A stretch of DNA of 64,000 bases from Salicibibacter cibarius (GTDB lineage Bacteria > Bacillota > Bacilli > Bacillales > Marinococcaceae). The notes below the pieces were generated by a model. That model had not been told where the DNA came from and searched no databases. It worked only from the letters and a program-made list of their open reading frames with translations. Made by a program: the position numbers and the translations under genes. Of this stretch, positions 8,308 through 16,158 are shown one piece after another (position 1 is the stretch's first letter; each line of letters starts with the position of its first letter). The stretch is from NCBI RefSeq assembly GCF_016495725.1, contig NZ_CP054705.1:2728001-2792000 (forward strand). The letters are read 5' to 3'.

Positions 8308-9444
8308 TTATTTTCCTTTGAATATAAACAACTCAGGTTTTTCCAAATAAGCTTCCAGAGAACTCATAAACTGACCACAATGTTCTCCGTCGATCACACG
8401 ATGATCGAAGGTTATAGACATTCCCATTACATCACCAATTTGAATCTCATTATCTTTAACAACTGGCTTTCTTTTGATGGCATGGACCCCAAGAATAGCG
8501 ACCTCCGGCGGGTTAATAATAGGGGTTGCGAAAAAACCGCCGCTTTTTCCTGTATTGGAAATAGTGAACGTACTTCCCGACAGTTCGTCTGATCTTAGCT
8601 TTTTTGCGCGTGCTCGTGTGGAGAGGTCTTCAATACTACTGGCAATCTCCTCCACACTTAGCTTATCTGCTGATTTAAGAACTGGAACGATCAAACCATC
8701 TTCCGTCGCAGTCGCGATCCCTATATGAATGTCATCTTGATAGTGAAAAAGCATGTTCGCTTTATCAACTCTGCCGTTAAATCTTGGGTTCTGCTTCAAT
8801 GCAAATGCTACAGCTTTTACAATAAAAGGAAGATAGGTTAATGTGCCATTTTGCATTTCATTTTTTAGTAAACCTCTAAATTCGCTTAAACGACTCACAT
8901 CCACTTCATCCATCCCCGTGCATTGGGGAATTTCATTCATGGAATGGGTCATATTTTCAAAGATCTTTTTCCTGACCCCTTTGATCGGTTCACTTGAAGA
9001 ATCAGAAAGATTTGGCGTTTCAGTACCTTTTGCATGAAGACGAACATCATCTGCAGTTACTTTTCCTGCCCTCCCCGTTGGGGTGACTTCAGATATCATA
9101 ACCCCAAGTTGCCTTGCCAGCTTTCTCACTGTGGGCGCGGCCTTTACTCTTCGAGGAGGAGCATTGGATGCTTCTTTCTCGCCCCCTGCATCATTCATTC
9201 CCTCGCTTTCCGTCTCTATTGAAATCAGTGTTTCACCGACTTTGATACTCTCTCCTTCCTCCCCGCCTCTTTTATAAACGACTCCAGAGTACGGGGTCGT
9301 GATTTCCACGACAGCTTTGTCGGTTTGTACTTCTGCTATATTTTCATTTTCTTTGACTGTATCCCCTTTGTTCACAAACCAGGTGACGACCTCCGCTTCC
9401 TGCAATCCTTCACCAATGTCCGGAAGCTTGAATTCTTTAATCAT
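8308..9444 (-). CDS. 2-oxoacid dehydrogenase E2 (dihydrolipoamide acyltransferase)
   Basis: A 378-residue E2 core protein that transfers the acyl group from lipoate to CoA. The start at 9444 has GAGGAGG about eight bases upstream; an upstream extension would overlap the E1-beta gene. Domains: one lipoyl domain with K43 in 'VQTDKAVVEI', a peripheral-subunit-binding domain around 'VRKLARQLGVMISEVTPTG', and the catalytic domain ending in 'ITFDHRVIDGEHCGQF'. A single lipoyl domain and the linked E1-alpha/E1-beta pair fit the branched-chain, acetoin or pyruvate type of complex. No E3 (dihydrolipoamide dehydrogenase) gene is in the window, so E3 must be shared from elsewhere. Confidence 0.9.
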   Translation of the reverse strand: MIKEFKLPDIGEGLQEAEVVTWFVNKGDTVKENENIAEVQTDKAVVEITTPYSGVVYKRGGEEGESIKVGETLISIETESEGMNDAGGEKEASNAPPRRVKAAPTVRKLARQLGVMISEVTPTGRAGKVTADDVRLHAKGTETPNLSDSSSEPIKGVRKKIFENMTHSMNEIPQCTGMDEVDVSRLSEFRGLLKNEMQNGTLTYLPFIVKAVAFALKQNPRFNGRVDKANMLFHYQDDIHIGIATATEDGLIVPVLKSADKLSVEEIASSIEDLSTRARAKKLRSDELSGSTFTISNTGKSGGFFATPIINPPEVAILGVHAIKRKPVVKDNEIQIGDVMGMSITFDHRVIDGEHCGQFMSSLEAYLEKPELFIFKGK

Positions 9445-9457
9445 TTGATGCCCCTCC

Positions 9458-10444
9458 TCAATCCAGCGATAATTCCCAGACATGTTTGACTTCCCGTACA
9501 ATCCGATCCATGGATGGGATCCAGTCATTTTCGACCGTCGCCACCGGGTACGGGCTATCGTAACCGGTCACACGCAGCACCGGCGCAGATATATAAAACA
9601 ATGCTTTTTCATTAATAATCGCCGATATTTCCGCTCCTACGCCTGCAGATTTAACAGCTTCATGAACAATGACACACCGACTTGTTTTCATCACCGAATC
9701 AATAATCGCCTCTTCATCGAGCGGGACGATCGTTCGAAGATCTATAAGTTCTATCGAGTAGCCATTCTCCTCAAGCATTTGCACGGCTTTTTTCGTCTCG
9801 GCCATCGCCGCACCCCAGCTAATAAGGGTGATATCCGATCCTTCTTTTACAACGTTTGCCTTTCCTACCTCAATCTTGAAACGCTTCTCTTCCACATTTT
9901 CGCGTAAGGCACGGTAAAGCTTCATTGGTTCAAGAAACAGAACCGGGTCAGGGTCCGCGATCGCGGCGCTTAATAATCCTTTGGCATCTCTTGGCGTGGA
10001 CGGCATAATGACTTTAATGCCTGCCGAATGCATAAATAGAGCCTCTAAGCTATCCGAATGCAGCTCGGGTGTTTTCACGCCGCCACTGTAAGGCGCCCGA
10101 ATGACCATAGGCGCATGGTAATTACCGGCAGAACGAAAACGAATGCGCGCGGCTTGTGCAGCAATTTGATCCATCGTTTCATAGATAAATCCCAGAAATT
10201 GAATTTCAGCGACAGGCTTAAGTCCGCGAACGGCCATCCCAACCGCTGTACCAATAATCGCCGATTCCGCCAAGGGCGTATCCACCACTCGCCGTTCTCC
10301 AAACGTGTCGATAAGTCCATCCGTCGCCCGGAAAACACCGCCGTTTCTTCCAATATCTTCACCTAAAATAAGCACATTTTCGTCTTCCTCCATCTCTTGC
10401 CTAAGCGTGAAATTAATGGCTTCGATCATAGTCATCTCAGTCAT
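9458..10444 (-). CDS. 2-oxoacid dehydrogenase E1 component, beta subunit
   Basis: A 328-residue transketolase-like beta subunit that builds the thiamin diphosphate site together with E1-alpha. The start 'MTEMTMIEAINFTLRQEM' at 10444 overlaps the E1-alpha stop by four bases and has GGGGGAG just upstream. Visible family motifs are 'GEDIGRNGGVFRATDGL', 'PLAESAIIGTAVGMA', 'EIQFLGF' and 'DLRTIVPLDEEAI'. The length is normal. The complex could act on pyruvate, branched-chain 2-oxoacids or acetoin; the sequence alone does not separate these. Confidence 0.9.
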   Translation of the reverse strand: MTEMTMIEAINFTLRQEMEEDENVLILGEDIGRNGGVFRATDGLIDTFGERRVVDTPLAESAIIGTAVGMAVRGLKPVAEIQFLGFIYETMDQIAAQAARIRFRSAGNYHAPMVIRAPYSGGVKTPELHSDSLEALFMHSAGIKVIMPSTPRDAKGLLSAAIADPDPVLFLEPMKLYRALRENVEEKRFKIEVGKANVVKEGSDITLISWGAAMAETKKAVQMLEENGYSIELIDLRTIVPLDEEAIIDSVMKTSRCVIVHEAVKSAGVGAEISAIINEKALFYISAPVLRVTGYDSPYPVATVENDWIPSMDRIVREVKHVWELSLD

Positions 10445-11505
10445 TTGCTCTCCCCCGATCCTTCCCACTCCAATATTTGTTCTTTCAAACGATTCGTCGG
10501 TTTTTCATACACATGCCCAAGAGCATCACCAAGTGAAGCAGTCGTTGTCTCTGCAGCTTCATTAAACGCCTGTTTCAACTCCTCTTCTATCGAAGCATTT
10601 AAATCCTGTTCTTCCTCCTCCGACCATAGCTGCATGTCTTCTAGCCATTTACGATAACGAAAGATCGGATCTTTATCCCCCCATTCCTCCTCCCCTTCTT
10701 TGGCACGGTACTTGGACGGATCATCCGAAGTTGTATGAGGTCCCATACGATGAGTTAGCGCTTCTATCAGTACTGGTTTCCCATCTCTTGCAAGCGATCT
10801 TGCTTGTTTCATAGTTTCGTAGACGGCAATCGCGTCATTTCCATCGACTTGAACTCCTGTCATGTCGTAGGCAAGGGCTTTTTGGGCAATCGATTGGCTA
10901 TTGGTTTGTTTATCGTACGGCACACTGATTGCCCATTGGTTATTTTGCACAAAGTAAATGACAGGCAGTTGAAACACACTCGCAAAATTTAGTGCTTCAT
11001 GAAAATCTCCTTGGGATGTAGCTCCATCCCCGACATAGGCGACACTTACTGCATCATTGGTTTTATACTGGTCTGCCCAAGCACTGCCTGTAGCGTGCAA
11101 AGCTTGAGCGCCAATAATAATTTGGACGGGAAATATGCCTTCTTCTTTTAAGATGCCGCCATGCAAATGCCCCATCGCGTACTTAAAGAACGACGAAGGA
11201 CTTGTACCTCGCACAAAGCATGCTCCTACTTCCCGGTAGCTTGGAAAAATCCAATCCTTTTCCCCAAGGGCAAACGCGCTGCCCACCTGAGCCGCTTCCT
11301 GACCGATAAGCGGTGCATAGGTGCCAATTCTTCCTTGACGCTGAAGTTTAACCGCTAATTCATCAAAACGTCTGGCTTTCACCATCCATTTATAAACCTC
11401 TAGCTTATCTTCATCAGAAATACTGGTTTCCCCTGTTAACACACCTTGCTCATTCAATTGTTGTATCGGGTTTACATCAATGCTATTCGGCTCAATCCAA
11501 TTCAT
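10441..11505 (-). CDS. 2-oxoacid dehydrogenase E1 component, alpha subunit
   Basis: A 354-residue thiamin-diphosphate enzyme subunit. The TPP signature runs from 'GDGATSQGDFHEALNFA' to 'FVQNN'. Also seen are 'RQGRIGTYAPLIGQEAAQVG' and the phosphorylation-loop region 'RMGPHTTSDDPSKYR'. The ATG at 11505 is preferred over a TTG two codons earlier because GGGGGG is eight bases before the ATG and too near the TTG. It follows a membrane permease gene by 31 bp, so the permease may be first in the same operon. It carries out decarboxylation of the 2-oxoacid and reductive acylation of E2. Confidence 0.9.
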   Translation of the reverse strand: MNWIEPNSIDVNPIQQLNEQGVLTGETSISDEDKLEVYKWMVKARRFDELAVKLQRQGRIGTYAPLIGQEAAQVGSAFALGEKDWIFPSYREVGACFVRGTSPSSFFKYAMGHLHGGILKEEGIFPVQIIIGAQALHATGSAWADQYKTNDAVSVAYVGDGATSQGDFHEALNFASVFQLPVIYFVQNNQWAISVPYDKQTNSQSIAQKALAYDMTGVQVDGNDAIAVYETMKQARSLARDGKPVLIEALTHRMGPHTTSDDPSKYRAKEGEEEWGDKDPIFRYRKWLEDMQLWSEEEEQDLNASIEEELKQAFNEAAETTTASLGDALGHVYEKPTNRLKEQILEWEGSGESK

Positions 11506-11536
11506 TTTCAAGCCCCCCTATTTCTTATTAGACGTC

Positions 11537-12898
11537 CTACATTTCTTCACCTTTGTTTGCATCCTCTTTATGATTGATATTCTTCCTATCAATGCCTATC
11601 ATTAAGATATACAACACTATCCCTGCGCCAAGCCCCCATTCCGGGCCTTCAAGCGCTGTCAACGTTCCAATGAACAACGTTATGCCACGGCCCACGTTGG
11701 TTGTAACCATATTCATGGCGATATAGGCGCAGGCAAAACCTGTGAGCAGTAAAGTCAATGATAGCGCAACGTCCAATATTGGAACGAGCAAGGTGATAAC
11801 AGGCATTAAAAAGCCTAACGGCAGTGAAAGCCAAAAAACATTTATTGTACCTGTAAATATCGAATCCATCACTTTTTGCCCTTGTTTGTACCTTTCAATA
11901 ACAAACACCTGTAAACCTGTCCAAATGGGGCCGTGTAAAGGAACAAACGCGCCTCCGGTAAATAAATAGCCGAAATTGCGAATAGCTAAAGAATAATGTG
12001 AACGTGTATAATTAATATCAATCTTTTCATCCGGTCTATGTTTACTGGCCTCTCTAATCAAACTATCGGCAACTAGCAAATCTCCGAAAACCAAAATATA
12101 AATGATTAGCGCCAATGGTATGGCTGTCATAATCATTTCCCAAGACGGCAAACCAACGCCAAAGGGTGTTAACGTAGCAAACATTTCTCCAAATTGCGGG
12201 ACAAATATGCCCCATTGTATGTCGAATTGAATCTCGCCTGTAATGCTTCCTACAATTCCTGCCACAATAAATCCTGCCAGTAAAGCATTTGCGGCCAATA
12301 ATGCTTTAATTCTACCTTTCGGTATTTTCTGGAAAGGAATTGAATACATGATCAAAAGTACAACTATCCAGGCACTAATTAATGTAAAGGGCAACTCTTG
12401 GACTCTTTCAAACTCATCCATAAAAGCAGCGATAGCTGCACCCATAATAATTCCCGCTTTCAGCGCGTCCGGAACGAGACGATTGAATCTTTCGCCTAAA
12501 CCCGTGACGGCAAAAAACAGAAAGATGGCTGACACGCCAATCATTAAGGCCATCATCGCGTGCACCGCTTCAGTGCCGGGAGTGAACCCTCCGAGAAACA
12601 CAATGATCAAAGGTAATGCAGGCGTGATCCATCCCGGAACATGGGGCTCTCCAAATAAAAATGTGTGAGCCCATACCCAAAATCCTTGAATGGCAAGGGT
12701 CGTCCATGCCACCTCAAACGGTACATCAAAGAATTCCATCATTAAGGGAGCCAAAGCACCCCCATTGGCTACCGCAATGATCGCTCCTTGGATAACCACC
12801 GGCCAGGAAACATCGACATGAACACCTGGGAGTCGTGTTGTAAACGGTCCCCAATTGACTCCAGGCTGAATGCCGCCATACTTTCTTTTTTTAGCCAT
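11537..12898 (-). CDS. Polytopic membrane permease, NCS2/SulP-like (possibly DUF3360)
   Basis: A 453-residue protein with about 12-13 hydrophobic segments. Its N-terminus 'KKRKYGGIQPGVNWGPFTTRLPG' is hydrophilic. Internal stretches such as 'GEPHVPGWITPALPLIIVFLGGF' resemble the nucleobase/sulfate permease fold, but I do not recognise a characterised orthologue; DUF3360 is my best guess. RBS GGAGGTGG precedes the ATG, and TATAAT is present on the minus strand at about 12923-12928. Its position directly before the E1/E2/ligase genes suggests it imports the organic acid or a precursor that this cluster consumes. The substrate is unknown. Confidence 0.6.
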   Translation of the reverse strand: MAKKRKYGGIQPGVNWGPFTTRLPGVHVDVSWPVVIQGAIIAVANGGALAPLMMEFFDVPFEVAWTTLAIQGFWVWAHTFLFGEPHVPGWITPALPLIIVFLGGFTPGTEAVHAMMALMIGVSAIFLFFAVTGLGERFNRLVPDALKAGIIMGAAIAAFMDEFERVQELPFTLISAWIVVLLIMYSIPFQKIPKGRIKALLAANALLAGFIVAGIVGSITGEIQFDIQWGIFVPQFGEMFATLTPFGVGLPSWEMIMTAIPLALIIYILVFGDLLVADSLIREASKHRPDEKIDINYTRSHYSLAIRNFGYLFTGGAFVPLHGPIWTGLQVFVIERYKQGQKVMDSIFTGTINVFWLSLPLGFLMPVITLLVPILDVALSLTLLLTGFACAYIAMNMVTTNVGRGITLFIGTLTALEGPEWGLGAGIVLYILMIGIDRKNINHKEDANKGEEM

Positions 12899-12978
12899 GA
12901 AATCACCACCTCCCGTTCTATGATTATAATTTCTTAATCTTAAAATTCGACGGATACACTTAATTTCCTTTATTACAA

Positions 12979-14352
12979 TTAATTAGATGAGGTGTTATCA
13001 GGTATATGCTTACGATCAGTCTTCTCCGAACGTAAATACAAATGAAAAACACCATAGGCAACAACCATCCAGCCGATATATACAAAAAATAGATTGCGGA
13101 AGATTTCTTCCGGAGGCAAGTGCTGCTGAACGGTAATGAGCATTCCGGCAACGCCGGCTCCGAATGCGCCTCCCACAAACTGGGATAATTGGACGACGCC
13201 CATTCCTGCACCAATGAGTCGTACCGGCAGTATTTTAGATACTTCATTATTCGCGCTTGCAAGCAAAATGTTCGAGCCGGCGAATGCAATGATTAAGATG
13301 CCGAGTGAAGCATATGGCGATACGTTCGCCAAAAATGCAAACAACATAAACGCGATGACGAGAAGCATTAAGCCTGCCCGGATAACCATTGATCCTCTGC
13401 CGTCAATCATTCTCCCTGTTAGGTTTGTAGCAAAAGCTGCTAAAATCGCTCCCGGAAACATTATGAGCCCAATTTCCAACGGACTTCTATTAAAAAGTTC
13501 AGCTAAAAGAATCGGAACTGTAAATAATGTTGCAAAGTTCATAAACAAAGCTGTAAACGGCATGAGCAGTAACAGCAAGTAGCTTCGATTGTGCAATAGT
13601 TCAGGCTGGATGAATGGACTATCAACCTTATGGAGATGTTTCCATAAGAGGACCATTGCAGGAACCGAGAAAATAAGCGCAATGTAGACGCCACTTGTCA
13701 CAAACAATAATAATCCGCCCACGGAAACACCGACGAGCAACGCTCCCGGCATGTCAAACTTCACGGCTTTATTTTCTTCGGAAGGCAAATGTTTGCGAAT
13801 GACCGGCAGAATCAACAGCACTGCAAAAGGGACGAGAAACAGGTAATTCCATCCCCATTGCTCCGTGAGTATGCCGCCGACGACCGGTCCCAATCCGAAC
13901 CCTACGACCGCGGAGGTCGCGATGACTGTCATTGCTTTTCCGCGCCTGCTTACCGGGATATATTTTGCCGCGAGCACAACGACTAAACTCGGGAGCGTGC
14001 CTGCGCCAACCGCTTGAAAAAGGCGGGCGAGGAGTAAAACGAGATAAGTGTTGGAAAAAAATCCAATCAGTGATGATGTACCTAAAACGATGAGTCCGAT
14101 ACTGATGAGTCTGCGGATGGGGATGTAGTCTGATAGCCGGCTGAATGTTATCGCAGACAACGCAAACACGATTGAATAACCGGATACAATCCACGTGGCC
14201 ATCGATGAATTGATTTGAAATTCAGTGATGACCGTGGGCAGCGCGACATTAAACATCGTCGTATTCATCGTTATGAGCAACACCCCGATGCTCCAGAAAA
14301 CGAGGATGAGCCGTTCATTAAATTCGAAAGGCTTGCTTACACGTTCCTCCAT
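12979..14352 (-). CDS. MFS transporter, DHA2 (14-TM) drug:H+ antiporter type
   Basis: A 457-residue major facilitator protein with many membrane segments. Family motifs: 'NVALPTVITEFQINSSMATWIVSGYSI' in TM1-2, 'SDYIPIRRLISIG' (motif A loop), 'LARLFQAVGAGTLPSL' and 'GLGPVVGGILTEQWGWNYLF' (antiporter motif C). The layout resembles Tet(L)/EmrB-type exporters. The ATG used abuts the stop of the upstream symporter gene; a GTG one codon earlier is equally possible. The pairing of an exporter with a GPH-type symporter is notable, but the substrates are not readable. Confidence 0.8.
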   Translation of the reverse strand: MEERVSKPFEFNERLILVFWSIGVLLITMNTTMFNVALPTVITEFQINSSMATWIVSGYSIVFALSAITFSRLSDYIPIRRLISIGLIVLGTSSLIGFFSNTYLVLLLARLFQAVGAGTLPSLVVVLAAKYIPVSRRGKAMTVIATSAVVGFGLGPVVGGILTEQWGWNYLFLVPFAVLLILPVIRKHLPSEENKAVKFDMPGALLVGVSVGGLLLFVTSGVYIALIFSVPAMVLLWKHLHKVDSPFIQPELLHNRSYLLLLLMPFTALFMNFATLFTVPILLAELFNRSPLEIGLIMFPGAILAAFATNLTGRMIDGRGSMVIRAGLMLLVIAFMLFAFLANVSPYASLGILIIAFAGSNILLASANNEVSKILPVRLIGAGMGVVQLSQFVGGAFGAGVAGMLITVQQHLPPEEIFRNLFFVYIGWMVVAYGVFHLYLRSEKTDRKHIPDNTSSN

Positions 14353-15722
14353 CACGATTTTCTTTTTTGCAGTTCAGCGACGATGGTTGGATGTTCTTTA
14401 TCGAGTTTGTAAAATAATAATAGAATGATGAGGATCACACTTATAAATATGGGAATATAAATATTGATCGCCAATATCATTTCAGTGGCTAATGGCGTCT
14501 GTTCCACTTGTCCGCCTACATAGCCGCCAAAACTTAATAACCAGCCGATGAGCGCGAGTCCGATTCCTGAACCGACTTTCATCCCAAAACTCACGCCGCT
14601 GTTTATTAACCCCGCTGATCGTATGCCAGTTTTATATTCTCCGTACTCAATCGTATCGTTAATCATGCCGTAAACATACGCTTGTGGTGCCATGATCCCG
14701 AAACCAACGATGACGGTGCCTATTAAGAAAATCGTCAAATCAGCCGGGTCAATAAATCTGATTATTTGGCCGGTGATGAGTATGCCCAAACCTATAAGCG
14801 CTGTATTTCGTTTTCCGATTCTAACAACGACAGGGATCATAAAAAATAAACCGATAATCATGGGGAGCGTAGTAGCAAGTCCCAGAATAGGGAATACATC
14901 AACATTTTCTAATATGACTTGCGCGTGATAAATGGTCGATCCTTGGCTCATTCCTACCAGCGCATACAAAACCATGCTGAAAAGCGTCATAATAACCCAA
15001 TATTTATTTTTTAATAATGATTTAAATCCCAAAATGAACGGTACTTTTTCATCTGCTTTTAATGATTGCGGCCCTACTCGTTCTTTTACGGATCTAAACG
15101 TAATGATTATAGCAACAATCGCGATCAAGCCGTATAATGCCGCGGTTGTTGTCCATCCAATGACCCCTGCTAATGGCTGGGAGAGGACCGTAACGACAAG
15201 CGCGCCCGAAAAATTTAATATCCCGGCATACGTATTTGTTACGGAACGACTGGTCGGGGATGCGGTCATAAACCCTTGTAAGGATTTGTAAGAAATAGAA
15301 ACAGCTGTGTAAATCAAAATAAAACCTAAATAGGAAACATAGGCATAAACGAGCATCCCTGTCATGCCAATATCGGGAACTGAAAACAATAATACGGTTA
15401 TGATTCCAAAAGGCACGGCCACCCATAATAACCACGGACGGGCGGATCCATGCTTTGATCTCGTCCGGTCAATAAACACGCCCATGCCTAAGTCCGTAAT
15501 GCCATCAAAAAGACGGGCGACTAACAACAATGTCCCTACTGCTCCCGCGGCTAACCCAGCAACGTCCGTGTAATAATAGGAAAGAAACGTATTAATTAAC
15601 GTCCAAATTGCAAAAATGCCAAAAGCAGATGTGGCATAGCCCCACATTTCTTTTCTTGCCGGTTGCTCTATTTTTGGGGTGGTTTGATCGGTTGATTCTT
15701 CTTGGTTGCTTTGTTCTAACAT
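14352..15722 (-). CDS. MFS transporter, GPH (glycoside-pentoside-hexuronide):cation symporter family
   Basis: A 456-residue cation-coupled symporter. 'LFDGITDLGMGVFIDRTRSKHGSARPWLLW' near residue 70 is the family hallmark, and 'YGMINDTIEYGEYKTGIRSAGL' is the typical C-terminal-half motif. The start at 15722 is chosen because GGAGGGG lies upstream; the longer frame has no RBS. Known members import melibiose, xylosides, glucuronides or related solutes; some act on other organic anions. It overlaps the following MFS gene by a few bases. Upstream (15723-16158) is a repeat-rich gap. Confidence 0.85.
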   Translation of the reverse strand: MLEQSNQEESTDQTTPKIEQPARKEMWGYATSAFGIFAIWTLINTFLSYYYTDVAGLAAGAVGTLLLVARLFDGITDLGMGVFIDRTRSKHGSARPWLLWVAVPFGIITVLLFSVPDIGMTGMLVYAYVSYLGFILIYTAVSISYKSLQGFMTASPTSRSVTNTYAGILNFSGALVVTVLSQPLAGVIGWTTTAALYGLIAIVAIIITFRSVKERVGPQSLKADEKVPFILGFKSLLKNKYWVIMTLFSMVLYALVGMSQGSTIYHAQVILENVDVFPILGLATTLPMIIGLFFMIPVVVRIGKRNTALIGLGILITGQIIRFIDPADLTIFLIGTVIVGFGIMAPQAYVYGMINDTIEYGEYKTGIRSAGLINSGVSFGMKVGSGIGLALIGWLLSFGGYVGGQVEQTPLATEMILAINIYIPIFISVILIILLLFYKLDKEHPTIVAELQKRKS

Positions 15723-15767
15723 AGGCTTTTGGCCCCTCCTCTGAAAACACGGGATTAACATCTATTT

Positions 15768-15833
15768 ATCCCACTTTGGCTGATAAATCGTTTGTTTTGG
15801 CTGATATATTCCTGTTTTCGGCTGATAAACGAT
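15768..15833. repeat. 21-bp-period array, three units (TTTTGGCTGATAAA family)
   Basis: GGCTGATA starts at 15778, 15799 and 15820, exactly 21 bp apart. Bases 15772-15807 are identical to the reverse complement of 3123-3158. It lies upstream of the GPH symporter gene, just as its relative lies upstream of the nitronate monooxygenase gene. Confidence 0.85.
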
Positions 15834-15931
15834 ACTCATTACCAATCAGTCCTGCAATTGTTCGCTATACCTATATTTCCTCCCGATGGTACTATACCTA
15901 TTCTGAGAGGGACGGGGCTTCACCCTGATCA

Positions 15932-16130
15932 TCTTGTTCCTCTCGGCGCTGCGCGACCCCCGTCCGAGGGATTACTTCCCTCTTCTTGTTCCTCTCGGCG
16001 CCGCGCGACCCCCGTCCGAGGGATTACTTCCCTCTTCTTGTTCCTCTCGGAACAGCTCGACCCTCGTCCGAGGGATTACTTCGCTTCTCTTGTTCCTCCC
16101 AGGACCGCTCGATCCCCGTCCGAGGGATTA
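15932..16130. repeat. 52-bp-period direct repeats, four units
   Basis: Four near-identical units begin at 15932, 15984, 16036 and 16088 (step exactly 52 bp). Each contains TCTTGTTCCTCTCGG, a GC-rich centre and CCGTCCGAGGGATTAC. The words CCTCTCGG and CCGAGGG are roughly inverted, as in the other 52-bp arrays. Open frames through it encode an Arg/Pro-rich repeat, which is an artefact. It lies just downstream of the acyl-CoA ligase at 16159. Confidence 0.9.
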
Positions 16131-16158
16131 CCCGGTCTATAAAACTCCCCCTCCCTAC

